Shown here one piece after another: positions 1 through 6,239 of a stretch of 8,482 nt of DNA. Source of the DNA: JACKOD01 sp041591635 (GTDB lineage Bacteria > Pseudomonadota > Gammaproteobacteria > Pseudomonadales > Oleiphilaceae). The stretch spans positions 1 through 8,482 of the forward strand of contig JBFHRO010000139.1 of NCBI GenBank assembly GCA_041591635.1. The letters run 5' to 3'. A program made the translations under genes and the position numbers. Below the pieces are notes generated by a model. The model searched no databases, was not told where the DNA came from, and worked only from the letters and a program-made list of their open reading frames with translations. Within the stretch, counting starts at the first letter, position 1, and the number at the start of each line of letters is the position of its first letter.

Positions 1-3
1 GCC

Positions 4-1569
4 ATGCTTCTGAGATATTGCCCAGGATTGGCCATTGTCGTAACTTGTTTCGTTTCGTCACCGGTGTTGGCGCAGCCACTGCTGCAGGCCTCAGTGCTTG
101 CAGGGGTCGATACCACGGATAACGCAACCCTGGTGTCCACTGACGAACAACGTCAGACCGTCCTGCGCCTTGAACCGGAAATAGGTATTGCTGACACAGG
201 GGCAGACACCTCGTATAGACTCACTTACCGGTTTCAAAATCACAATTATAAACCCGACTCCAAACGCAACAAGAACTCCCATTTTGTCGATGCTTACGCG
301 ACGCGGAGTCTCCTTGATGATCGAATTCAAGCAAGTGCCGGCTACGCGGTATCACAAATCAGAAACACGCTGGCGACCACCAATGTCAATGGAATCGCTG
401 GAAACAGCGGATACCAGGAGGCGCAATTGTGGCAAAGCAGCGTTTTGTTTGATACGCCAAGAAATCGTTATTTCGACTTTGAGAGCCATGTTGATGGTCA
501 AATGTCCGTACTGGAAGACCAAAAAAGCAATTCAGAAAGTTTTGGCGCTGGAATCGACCTGCAAAGCGGCTATGGGCTAGACAGGTCTTACTGGATGCTC
601 AGTGGCTCGGGTCGCGTACTGGATGGCAACAGCCAACAAAATGCCCTAAACAACCAGGCCAATGCAGTCACTGCGACGCATGTCGCATCTGACATTTTTG
701 TTCGGCTGCAAGGCGCCTATGAGTTTGTCGAAACCGGAAAAGTCGCGGAAAAAGGAGAAGAGTTTAAATCTGCAGGTGCCGGACTCGAATGGCGACCAAG
801 CCGCCGCAGCCATTTCGGCGCAGCCTATAACTGGGTTCCCGAAGATCAAGGGGATGACTTTATTAGCGGTGAGTATGCGTGGCAACCTTCTGCCAGACTA
901 AGCACGGAAGGCAGTTACACCAAGCGGTTTTATGGCGATGCGTACAACTTCCAGGCAAAACACGCCACGAAACACACCAGTACGTTATTAAGTTACTCGG
1001 AAACGGTCAACAATTTTGCTTTCGCGGCGGTGAGCAATGTTCAACTGTTACTCATATGTCCCAATTCAGTACGGGCAACACTTAGCGATTGCCGAATACC
1101 TACATCGGATCAGGACAAACCCAAAGCGGGCGAGTCACTGGTTGGGGTACCCGTGGTAGTTAACGACATTGTAGACGGCGTCAAGCTGGTCAAGCAGGCA
1201 AGCATTAGTAGCGCGTATCAACAGGGTAAATCCACCTACACACTAGGCTTCGCTTCACTGCGTCGATCCGATGTCGTCGAAACGGCCGGGGCGATTGTTC
1301 GCCAGCACGGTGTGGACTTTGCCTGGAACATTTTGCTTACCAGCGTTGCAAATCTGGGATTAACAGCAACCTTTACCGATGTAACCGAAAAAACTGGCGG
1401 CCAGAATACGCTTGCCTATACAGATCGACTGTATGGCACTCATCTGGTGTACCAAGTCAACGCTCATACCTCCGTAACAGCGCGATATGCTCACCTGTAT
1501 CGTGATGACAAAACGAATGAGGATTATCGGGAAAATAGTGTCTCCACAGCCATTGTTGTGAAATTTTAA
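4..1569 (+). CDS. XrtA/PEP-CTERM-associated outer-membrane beta-barrel protein (TIGR03016-like)
   Basis: The 521-residue product begins with a signal peptide: basic MLLR, a hydrophobic stretch, and a probable signal peptidase I site after Ala23 (VLA|QP). The rest is alternating aromatic and polar beta-strand sequence with many Y/W/F residues. It ends in a terminal phenylalanine (IVVKF), the usual beta-signal for BAM-dependent outer-membrane insertion. Length, composition and the ExeA-like ATPase gene 2 bases downstream fit the PEP-CTERM-associated outer-membrane family found in exosortase A exopolysaccharide loci. Members are thought to act in polysaccharide export or anchoring, but the function is unproven. 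Two cysteines (Cys352 and Cys363) flank a short polar segment and could form a disulfide in a surface loop. The ATG lies 3 bases from the window edge, so its ribosome binding site is not visible; the signal peptide supports this start. The family name is from memory of sequence style and context, not a search. Confidence 0.8.
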   Translation: MLLRYCPGLAIVVTCFVSSPVLAQPLLQASVLAGVDTTDNATLVSTDEQRQTVLRLEPEIGIADTGADTSYRLTYRFQNHNYKPDSKRNKNSHFVDAYATRSLLDDRIQASAGYAVSQIRNTLATTNVNGIAGNSGYQEAQLWQSSVLFDTPRNRYFDFESHVDGQMSVLEDQKSNSESFGAGIDLQSGYGLDRSYWMLSGSGRVLDGNSQQNALNNQANAVTATHVASDIFVRLQGAYEFVETGKVAEKGEEFKSAGAGLEWRPSRRSHFGAAYNWVPEDQGDDFISGEYAWQPSARLSTEGSYTKRFYGDAYNFQAKHATKHTSTLLSYSETVNNFAFAAVSNVQLLLICPNSVRATLSDCRIPTSDQDKPKAGESLVGVPVVVNDIVDGVKLVKQASISSAYQQGKSTYTLGFASLRRSDVVETAGAIVRQHGVDFAWNILLTSVANLGLTATFTDVTEKTGGQNTLAYTDRLYGTHLVYQVNAHTSVTARYAHLYRDDKTNEDYRENSVSTAIVVKF

Positions 1570-1571
1570 TC

Positions 1572-2615
1572 ATGTATGAATCCTACTACGGTTTTACCGC
1601 CAAACCCTTTCAGCTGAGCCCGAATCCCAGGTTCTTTTACGCCAGTCCACCGCATCGCAAGGCCCTGTCCTATCTGGAATACGGGCTTACTCAAGGAGAA
1701 GGCTTTATTGTGATTACCGGGCCAATTGGAACGGGCAAGTCCACTATCGCCAGCAGCCTGCTGAGTCGTCTTGATTCAACCCATTATGTAGCGGCTAATA
1801 TCGTTACTTCGAACCTGTCGCCAAAAGAACTGCTGGAGTCCATTGCCAACGCTTTTGGGCTTCAGTGTGAGAATACGTCCAAAGCTTATATTCTGCGTGA
1901 AATCGAGCATTTTCTGATTGGCATTAACAAAGCCGACAAGAGAGCCCTTATTCTTATTGATGAGGCACAGAACCTCCCCCGCGACTCCCTGGAAGAGTTG
2001 CGCATGCTCTCGAACTACCAGATTGCCAACAAGCCCTTGGTTCAGAGTTTTCTGCTGGGACAAGAAGAACTTAGACTCAAAGTGCAACATCCGGCTTTGG
2101 AGCAGTTCAAGCAGCGCATCATCGCCTCTTGCCATCTAAAAGCGCTTAATGAACGTGAAACCATTGAATATGTTCTTCACAGACTCAAACAGGTTGGCTG
2201 GAAAGACAAGCCGGCGTTTTCGGAACAAGGTCTTCGGAAAGTTCACGAGTATACGCAAGGTATACCGCGAAAAATAAATGTTTTCATGGACAGAGCGCTG
2301 TTGCTTGGTTTTATGGAGAGATTGGATCTTATCGATAGTAAAGTCATTCAAACCGTGGCAAACGAGCTCAAAGAAGAACTTACCCCGGATGGTGGACGAC
2401 ACGCTGAAGCAAAATTGGCAGATGCCCATTCAGCATTGGCAAAGTCGCAATCAAATGCAACAGAGGTACCTAATGGCTCAGAGTCTGACGGTATCGCCAT
2501 GGCCTTGAATGCGTTGCTTGAAAAATCGTTAGATCAAAAACTACAGGTAAGCCAGTTCATTGATTTTCTGATTCAAAAGAAAAAGAGCATGAGAAATTCG
2601 GCAAAACATGAATGA
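1572..2615 (+). CDS. XrtA-associated AAA ATPase (ExeA/GspA-like, TIGR03015-like)
   Basis: This 347-residue cytoplasmic ATPase opens with MYESYYGFTAKPFQLSPNP, the hallmark start of ExeA/GspA-type ATPases and of the PEP-CTERM-associated ATPase family. Walker A is GPIGTGKST (residues 50-58). Walker B is ALILIDEAQ, with Asp130 and Glu131. A sensor-like LLGQEELR follows near 161-168, and the ExeA-type segment IPRKINVFMDRALLLG lies near 231-246. The AAA core ends around residue 270. The remaining ~75 residues are a variable, charged tail that includes a hydrophobic patch near VSQFIDFLIQ, possibly for partner contact. ExeA-type ATPases act with cell-envelope partners, so pairing with the upstream barrel protein suggests a role in assembling or gating the export apparatus (inference). 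The start follows the upstream stop codon after 2 bases with no clear Shine-Dalgarno, implying translational coupling. A terminator-like hairpin follows the gene. Confidence 0.87.
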   Translation: MYESYYGFTAKPFQLSPNPRFFYASPPHRKALSYLEYGLTQGEGFIVITGPIGTGKSTIASSLLSRLDSTHYVAANIVTSNLSPKELLESIANAFGLQCENTSKAYILREIEHFLIGINKADKRALILIDEAQNLPRDSLEELRMLSNYQIANKPLVQSFLLGQEELRLKVQHPALEQFKQRIIASCHLKALNERETIEYVLHRLKQVGWKDKPAFSEQGLRKVHEYTQGIPRKINVFMDRALLLGFMERLDLIDSKVIQTVANELKEELTPDGGRHAEAKLADAHSALAKSQSNATEVPNGSESDGIAMALNALLEKSLDQKLQVSQFIDFLIQKKKSMRNSAKHE

Positions 2616-2621
2616 ATTGAT

Positions 2622-2657
2622 GGGCGTACGCGATGGCTATCAGTGTGCGCCCTTTTT
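2622..2657 (+). terminator. Rho-independent terminator after the ATPase gene
   Basis: GGGCGTAC (2622-2629) pairs with GTGCGCCC (2645-2652) as an 8-bp stem with one G-T wobble, and five T residues follow at 2653-2657. It lies 7 bases past the ATPase stop codon and would end the plus-strand pair. The right arm and T-run lie inside the last codons of the convergent sugar transferase gene (KKGAH-stop), so the two genes share this DNA. On the minus strand the hairpin is not followed by a T-run, so it is best read as one-directional. Confidence 0.62.
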
Positions 2658-4052
2658 GAACAGAACGACCTCGAGCGTCTGAAGTATGATGATCGCATCG
2701 AGCAAGAGACTTTGATTTTTGATGTAATACAGATCGTATCTAAGCTTCTCCATACTATCTTCTTCACTGTCTGCGTACGCAAAGCACAGCTGAGCCCAGC
2801 CGGTTATGCCCGGTTTAACGCGGTGACGCTCATTATAAAAATTGATCTTTCTGCTCAACTGATCAACAAAGGCGGGACGCTCCGGTCGCGGCCCGACAAA
2901 TGCCATGTCGCCTTTAAGCACATTGAAAACCTGCGGAAGTTCATCAATCCGGTACTTGCGAATAACGTTGCCAACCCTTGTAATTCTTGCGTCATTTTTT
3001 GTTGCCCATACCGCCTTCCCTTCTTTTTCTGCATCAACGATCATGCTGCGGAATTTCAAAACGAAGAAGGGCTCGCCATTGAGACCAACACGCATCTGCT
3101 TGTAAAACACGGGATGCGCCCAACCATCCTCCATTTTAATGGCGATGGCAGTAACCACCATCACGGGCCATGTGAGCGCGAGCACCACCAGACTGACCAG
3201 AATATCAAAGGCACGTTTTAACCAAGCGCCGAACGACGACTGAATAAACCCGTCAGAAAAAATAAACCAGCTTGGAGAGATCATTTCCAGCGGCACCTTG
3301 CGCGTCTCCCGCTCATAAAAGCGAACCGCATCAACCACCTCAATTCCGTCCATTTTGCAATCCATTAGCTCGCTCATAGGAAGTGTTTTGCGCCGATTAT
3401 CGACGGCGATAACTATTTCATCCACGCCCATGGCGGTAGCCAGGTTCTTCAAGCCATATTTTCCGCTCACCAGAAGCTCCGACGGAACCTCGATATTTTC
3501 GTCATCAACCGGGCAAAATCCTTTGATGACGAAACCTTTTTTCTCATCCTCCGTTGTAAATTTTCCGTATAAGGCTTTGGCCTTTTTCCCCGCACCCAAA
3601 ACTATAATGCGCCGTTTGAAGGCATCGTCGCTAACCAACAGATAAAAACAAGCTCTGACGATCAATACCAGAACCAGCGAGAACACTAACGCCAAAACCA
3701 GCACGCTACGCCAAAGCAGTCCAAAGGTGTCGCTGGAGATGTAGTAAAAGAAGGGATAGATAGCTGCCCCAATGGCAAATGCCATAAAGGTACGCAGCAG
3801 CATGCCGCTATTGCCTTCCTTGATCTTAGCCTGATATACACCCATGGCATTCATACACAACAACATGGTGTAGCTATAAACGAGTGCGGCAGGGAGGATA
3901 TCGATAATGGTATGAGCGGAAGGAAGCTCCGCAATACTCAGGCGAATCTCAACGGCAAGATAAACCGCCGCGATATAAGCAAACGACTCCAGTAATCCAA
4001 GAACCACAAAAGGCAAATGGAGGTAATGTTTGAATACGCGAATGTGGGCCAT
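2640..4052 (-). CDS. PEP-CTERM-associated polyprenyl-phosphate sugar-1-phosphate transferase (TIGR03013-like)
   Basis: This 470-residue integral membrane enzyme is predicted to transfer a sugar-1-phosphate from a UDP-sugar to undecaprenyl phosphate, the first step of exopolysaccharide repeat-unit assembly. The N-terminal half has about four hydrophobic segments (near residues 12-35, 52-72, 84-104 and 111-139). A nucleotide-binding-like central region starting IIVLGAGKKAKAL (149-161) follows, as in the large WbaP/WcaJ-type enzymes. The C-terminal bacterial sugar transferase domain starts near KRAFDILVSLVVLA (279-292) and carries KFRSM (333-337), DELPQ (370-374), GPRPERP (387-393) and GITGWAQ. 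The opening MAHIRVFKHYLHLPFVVLGLLE and the ending EKLRYDLYYIKNQSLLLDA resemble the PEP-CTERM-associated subfamily. The ATG is preceded by AGGA about 10 bases upstream. The gene is divergent from the dehydrogenase gene and convergent with the ATPase gene. Which sugar is transferred cannot be told from sequence. Confidence 0.9.
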   Translation of the reverse strand: MAHIRVFKHYLHLPFVVLGLLESFAYIAAVYLAVEIRLSIAELPSAHTIIDILPAALVYSYTMLLCMNAMGVYQAKIKEGNSGMLLRTFMAFAIGAAIYPFFYYISSDTFGLLWRSVLVLALVFSLVLVLIVRACFYLLVSDDAFKRRIIVLGAGKKAKALYGKFTTEDEKKGFVIKGFCPVDDENIEVPSELLVSGKYGLKNLATAMGVDEIVIAVDNRRKTLPMSELMDCKMDGIEVVDAVRFYERETRKVPLEMISPSWFIFSDGFIQSSFGAWLKRAFDILVSLVVLALTWPVMVVTAIAIKMEDGWAHPVFYKQMRVGLNGEPFFVLKFRSMIVDAEKEGKAVWATKNDARITRVGNVIRKYRIDELPQVFNVLKGDMAFVGPRPERPAFVDQLSRKINFYNERHRVKPGITGWAQLCFAYADSEEDSMEKLRYDLYYIKNQSLLLDAIIILQTLEVVLFKKGAH

Positions 4053-4080
4053 GTAACAGAAGTCCTGACAGACGGATCAA

Positions 4081-4158
4081 GTATCAAAGGTAGATGACAC
4101 GCTTAGTTACTGCTTGCAAGTTATTGATAGACATCCTTGATACGAAAGATATTGATAC
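4081..4158. repeat. Cluster of four TTGATA(C/G) words, candidate operator
   Basis: Three copies lie on the plus strand: TTGATAG at 4124-4130, TTGATAC at 4137-4143 and TTGATAC at 4152-4158. Start-to-start spacings are 13 and 15 bases. A fourth, inverted copy (GTATCAA) is at 4081-4087. A cluster in a divergent promoter suggests a regulator binding array. The first plus-strand copy could also serve as a -35 (TTGATA) with GATATT at 4148-4153 as a -10 after an 18-base spacer. No regulator is identified, and 7-base words in AT-rich DNA can recur by chance. Confidence 0.4.
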
Positions 4159-4160
4159 CC

Positions 4161-4191
4161 GCTAGCGTAATGGTAATGCAGCGATGCTAGC
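4161..4191. repeat. Imperfect inverted repeat built on two GCTAGC palindromes
   Basis: GCTAGCGT (4161-4168) can pair with ATGCTAGC (4184-4191) through 8 bp with one G-T wobble, leaving a 15-base loop. Each arm contains the 6-base palindrome GCTAGC, so the arms are also direct repeats 25 bases apart. It could be a dimer-of-dimers operator or an RNA hairpin. No T-run follows, so it does not look like a terminator. Confidence 0.38.
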
Positions 4192-4250
4192 AAGAGAGTC
4201 GGCATTCTACAGATAACCCGGTGCGAGAAAAACACTTTTTGGAAAGCCTG

Positions 4251-4259
4251 TGCTATGAT
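4251..4259 (+). promoter_or_regulatory. Extended -10 promoter for the dehydrogenase gene
   Basis: TGC directly before TATGAT (4254-4259) makes an extended -10 element of the sigma-70 type. There is no good -35 at the expected distance, which extended -10 promoters can tolerate. Transcription would start near 4266 and give a leader of about 30 bases before the ATG at 4296. This is a pattern match, not a measured start site. Confidence 0.48.
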
Positions 4260-4281
4260 TTGCCGCAACTTTGTTCTCGCT

Positions 4282-4287
4282 TAAGGA
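4282..4287 (+). promoter_or_regulatory. Shine-Dalgarno site fixing the dehydrogenase start
   Basis: TAAGGA lies 8 bases upstream of the ATG at 4296. It supports that start over the in-frame GTG at 4221, which would add 25 residues that are absent from TviB-type proteins and that span the likely promoter. Confidence 0.7.
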
Positions 4288-4295
4288 TTCGATTA

Positions 4296-5570
4296 ATGAA
4301 CGTAAGTAATAGCAAAATATGCCTGGTTGGACTTGGCTATGTCGGATTGCCCTTGGCCGTGGAGTTTGGCAAAAAATTCGACACCGTTGGTTTTGATATC
4401 AACCAGGCACGCATCGCAGAACTCAAGACCGGAAAGGATTCAACGCTTGAAGTGGAAGAAGAACTGCTCGCTTCCGCAACCCGTTTGTCGTTTACATCCG
4501 AGCTTGAAGATACCCGGCAATGCAATGTGTACATTGTAACCGTACCCACCCCCATTGACGAATTCAAAACGCCTGATTTGTCACCATTACGCTCGGCCTC
4601 TACGGCGGTCGGAAAAGTACTGGGCAAAGGCGACATCGTTATTTACGAATCAACAGTGTATCCAGGGGCAACAGAGGAAGTCTGTATTCCGATTCTGGAG
4701 CAAGTATCGGGGCTTAAGTTCAACACCGATTTTTATGCAGGTTACAGCCCCGAACGCATCAACCCGGGCGACAAGGAGCATCGGGTGACTAACATTCTGA
4801 AAGTCACTTCCGGCTCTACCGCTGAAGTCGCCGAGTTTGTCGACCAGCTATACCGGTCTGTGATCACGGCCGGTACGCACAAGGCAAGTACCATTCGTGT
4901 AGCCGAGGCTGCAAAAGTAATCGAGAATACTCAGCGCGACGTTAACATTGCGCTAATCAATGAGCTTGCTCTGATATTTGAAAAGCTTGGCATCGACACC
5001 CTCGAAGTACTTCAGGCCGCCGGAACCAAATGGAATTTTCTCCCATTTCGACCGGGTCTTGTCGGCGGGCACTGTATAGGCGTTGATCCTTACTATCTTA
5101 CGCACAAAGCACAGTCAATCGGCTATCATCCCGAGGTCATCCTTTCCGGTCGGCGAATCAATGACAGCATGGGGCAGCATGTGGTCGAACGGGTCATAAA
5201 GCAAATGCTTAAAAAGCGGATTCATATTGTCGATTCCAATATACTGATTCTCGGTTTGACGTTTAAAGAAAACTGTCCGGATATTCGCAATACGCGAGTG
5301 GTTGACGTGGTCCAGGAACTCCAAAACTACCATGCCAATGTAGATATCTACGATCCTTGGGCTTCAGCAGACGAAGTCAAGCATGAGTATGGCCTGGCCT
5401 TGACCGACACACTTAAGAACAACCATTACGACGGCATCATTATCACGGTCGCGCATGATGAGTTCAAAACCATGGGGGCCTCCGCTATACGAGCATTAGG
5501 GAAGAGCAACAGTGTTATATTTGATGTCAAATACGTGCTCGATAAGTCCGAAGTAGACGATCGACTCTAA
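4296..5570 (+). CDS. tviB: UDP-N-acetyl-D-glucosamine/galactosamine 6-dehydrogenase (TviB/WbpO type)
   Basis: This cytoplasmic enzyme performs the NAD-dependent four-electron oxidation of a UDP-N-acetylhexosamine at C6, giving a UDP-N-acetylhexosaminuronic acid for polysaccharide synthesis. With the ATG at 4296 it has 424 residues, close to Vi-antigen TviB. The N-terminal Rossmann domain shows CLVGLGYVGLPLAVEFG (residues 9-25) and Asp34 for NAD ribose binding. VTVPTP (81-86), YESTVYPGATEE (117-128) and YSPERINPGDK (150-160) follow. The central helix contains EAAKVIENTQRD (204-215). GGHCIGVDPYYL contains the catalytic cysteine, Cys260. The C-terminal UDP-binding domain has LGLTFKENCPDIRNTRVVDVV. 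The close match to TviB/WbpO, rather than to UDP-glucose dehydrogenases, is by recall. Glucosamine and galactosamine epimer specificity cannot be separated here. The gene is divergent from the sugar transferase and ends before a strong hairpin. No epimerase partner (TviC/WbpP) is in view. Confidence 0.92.
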   Translation: MNVSNSKICLVGLGYVGLPLAVEFGKKFDTVGFDINQARIAELKTGKDSTLEVEEELLASATRLSFTSELEDTRQCNVYIVTVPTPIDEFKTPDLSPLRSASTAVGKVLGKGDIVIYESTVYPGATEEVCIPILEQVSGLKFNTDFYAGYSPERINPGDKEHRVTNILKVTSGSTAEVAEFVDQLYRSVITAGTHKASTIRVAEAAKVIENTQRDVNIALINELALIFEKLGIDTLEVLQAAGTKWNFLPFRPGLVGGHCIGVDPYYLTHKAQSIGYHPEVILSGRRINDSMGQHVVERVIKQMLKKRIHIVDSNILILGLTFKENCPDIRNTRVVDVVQELQNYHANVDIYDPWASADEVKHEYGLALTDTLKNNHYDGIIITVAHDEFKTMGASAIRALGKSNSVIFDVKYVLDKSEVDDRL

Positions 5571-5581
5571 ATCAGACAAGC

Positions 5582-5615
5582 GGTGTTTGCCTATGCCCTG
5601 AGCAGGGCAAACACC
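5582..5615 (+). terminator. Hairpin after the dehydrogenase gene, probable terminator
   Basis: GGTGTTTGCC (5582-5591) and GGCAAACACC (5606-5615) are perfect 10-base inverted repeats with a 14-base loop, starting 11 bases past the dehydrogenase stop. No T-run follows (the next bases are TCTCCATTTA), so it may act as an attenuator or as an RNA 3'-end stabiliser rather than an efficient intrinsic terminator. A GTG inside the left arm opens a longer frame into the next small gene and is an unlikely start. Confidence 0.55.
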
Positions 5616-5657
5616 TCTCCATTTAATCTAATGGCGTTTTACGACAAGCAACTACCA

Positions 5658-5810
5658 ATGACCGAACAAGCGAATCAGCACAACCAGCCACCCGAAAAAC
5701 CCGAAGAGTGGGAGTGTTGCGAAAGCGGTTGTGCCCCCTGCGTATGGGACACATACCATGAAGCACTCGACCGCTGGAGAAAAGAAACTGGTCGACAGAC
5801 CACACAATAA
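5658..5810 (+). CDS. Small cysteine-rich oxidoreductase-like domain protein (PF09791-like)
   Basis: The product has 50 residues. After a short polar, glutamine-rich start comes PPEKPEEWECCESGCAPCVW and then DTYHEALDRW. This cysteine block, CCxxxCxxCVWDxY, is characteristic of the 'oxidoreductase-like, N-terminal' domain found in many small proteobacterial proteins and fused to larger eukaryotic proteins. The four clustered cysteines could bind a metal or an iron-sulfur centre, but no function is established. I place the start at the ATG at 5658, although it lacks a clear Shine-Dalgarno. An in-frame ATG at 5631 and a GTG at 5583 are possible, but the latter lies inside the preceding hairpin. 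The gene is convergent with the DUF4156 lipoprotein gene. It has no evident link to polysaccharide synthesis and may be a chance neighbour. Confidence 0.8.
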   Translation: MTEQANQHNQPPEKPEEWECCESGCAPCVWDTYHEALDRWRKETGRQTTQ

Positions 5811-5817
5811 TTCCTCG

Positions 5818-5832
5818 AACTCCCTGAGTTTT
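5818..5832 (+). terminator. Weak hairpin with T-run after the small cysteine-rich gene
   Basis: AACTC (5818-5822), a 3-base loop, and GAGTT (5826-5830) form a short stem, and T5829-T5832 overlap the right arm. It sits 7 bases past the stop of the cysteine-rich gene. The stem is only 5 bp, so the call is tentative. No other terminator is apparent between the two convergent genes. Confidence 0.28.
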
Positions 5833-5865
5833 CACCGACCAGTAAAGCCGGGAGAGAGACCGATG

Positions 5866-6201
5866 TCAATTGGTTGTGGGGCACTGGTAAGCGTTGTAAC
5901 GCCTGGATCCATCCATTGTAACTTCGGTAACAGGCACAATGGCCGAGGCGTCCATCGTTGATGCCTCATTCAGTGCTAAGATCTCCAATTCCTTTTCCAG
6001 AACATCCTCTGAACGATGATAGAAGCCAACTTTACTTTTTGTTTGAACTTTAACTGAGCCCAGGAGCTTACAACTCTCACCGGCAGGTTTTCCTAGAACT
6101 TCAATCTGAGCTGCCTCAGGTTTCAGGTCGACCCAACTGCATCCAACAAAAAAAACGAACGAAGCGCCAAGCAACGAATACCCTAAATACTTCACTGACA
6201 T
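5866..6201 (-). CDS. DUF4156-family outer-membrane lipoprotein
   Basis: The predicted lipoprotein has 111 residues. The N-terminus MSVKYLGYSLLGASFVFFVGC is a lipoprotein signal with the lipidated cysteine at position 21 (lipobox FVGC). The next residue is Ser rather than Asp, so Lol sorting to the outer membrane is expected. The mature part shows WVDLKPEAAQIEV, CKLLGSV, KVGFYHRSEDVLEKELEILALNEA, IVPVTEV and a late YQC, which matches my recollection of DUF4156 proteins of gammaproteobacteria. Two mature cysteines, in ESCKLLG and YQC, could form a disulfide as in the related RcsF fold (inference). Start choice is ambiguous. AGAGGG at 6203-6208 is only 1 base from this ATG but 7 bases from the in-frame GTG at codon 3, which is the better-spaced start and would give 109 residues. 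It lies 38 bases downstream of the hydrolase-like gene, so cotranscription is plausible. Function is unknown. Confidence 0.82.
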   Translation of the reverse strand: MSVKYLGYSLLGASFVFFVGCSWVDLKPEAAQIEVLGKPAGESCKLLGSVKVQTKSKVGFYHRSEDVLEKELEILALNEASTMDASAIVPVTEVTMDGSRRYNAYQCPTTN

Positions 6202-6239
6202 ACCCTCTATCCAAATGAATAAATCCGAAGATCGCTGAA

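Larger units (their letters stand above)
4053..4295. promoter_or_regulatory. Divergent intergenic control region
   Basis: This 243-base region separates the start codons of the sugar transferase (minus) and nucleotide-sugar dehydrogenase (plus) genes and must hold both promoters. It contains repeated TTGATA words, an imperfect GCTAGC hairpin and an extended -10 element, each listed separately. I found no convincing sigma-70 pair for the minus direction. ATTCTA at 4204-4209 reads TAGAAT on that strand but has no good -35 partner. An open frame extends upstream from the dehydrogenase start to a GTG at 4221. I regard it as non-coding because it spans the likely promoter. Confidence 0.6.

Noticed and set aside
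188..580. A 130-codon alternate frame inside the barrel protein gene
   Set aside because: It is shadowed by the beta-barrel frame, which has a signal peptide and beta-signal. The alternate product has no coherent features.
2608..2682. A short frame (MNELMGVRDG...) overlapping the ATPase stop
   Set aside because: It is only 24 codons, runs through the terminator stem and lacks a ribosome binding site, so I do not consider it a gene.
2643..3221. A 192-codon open frame on the plus strand antisense to the sugar transferase gene
   Set aside because: It lies wholly within a well-supported coding gene on the other strand, has no recognisable protein features, and begins inside the terminator hairpin.
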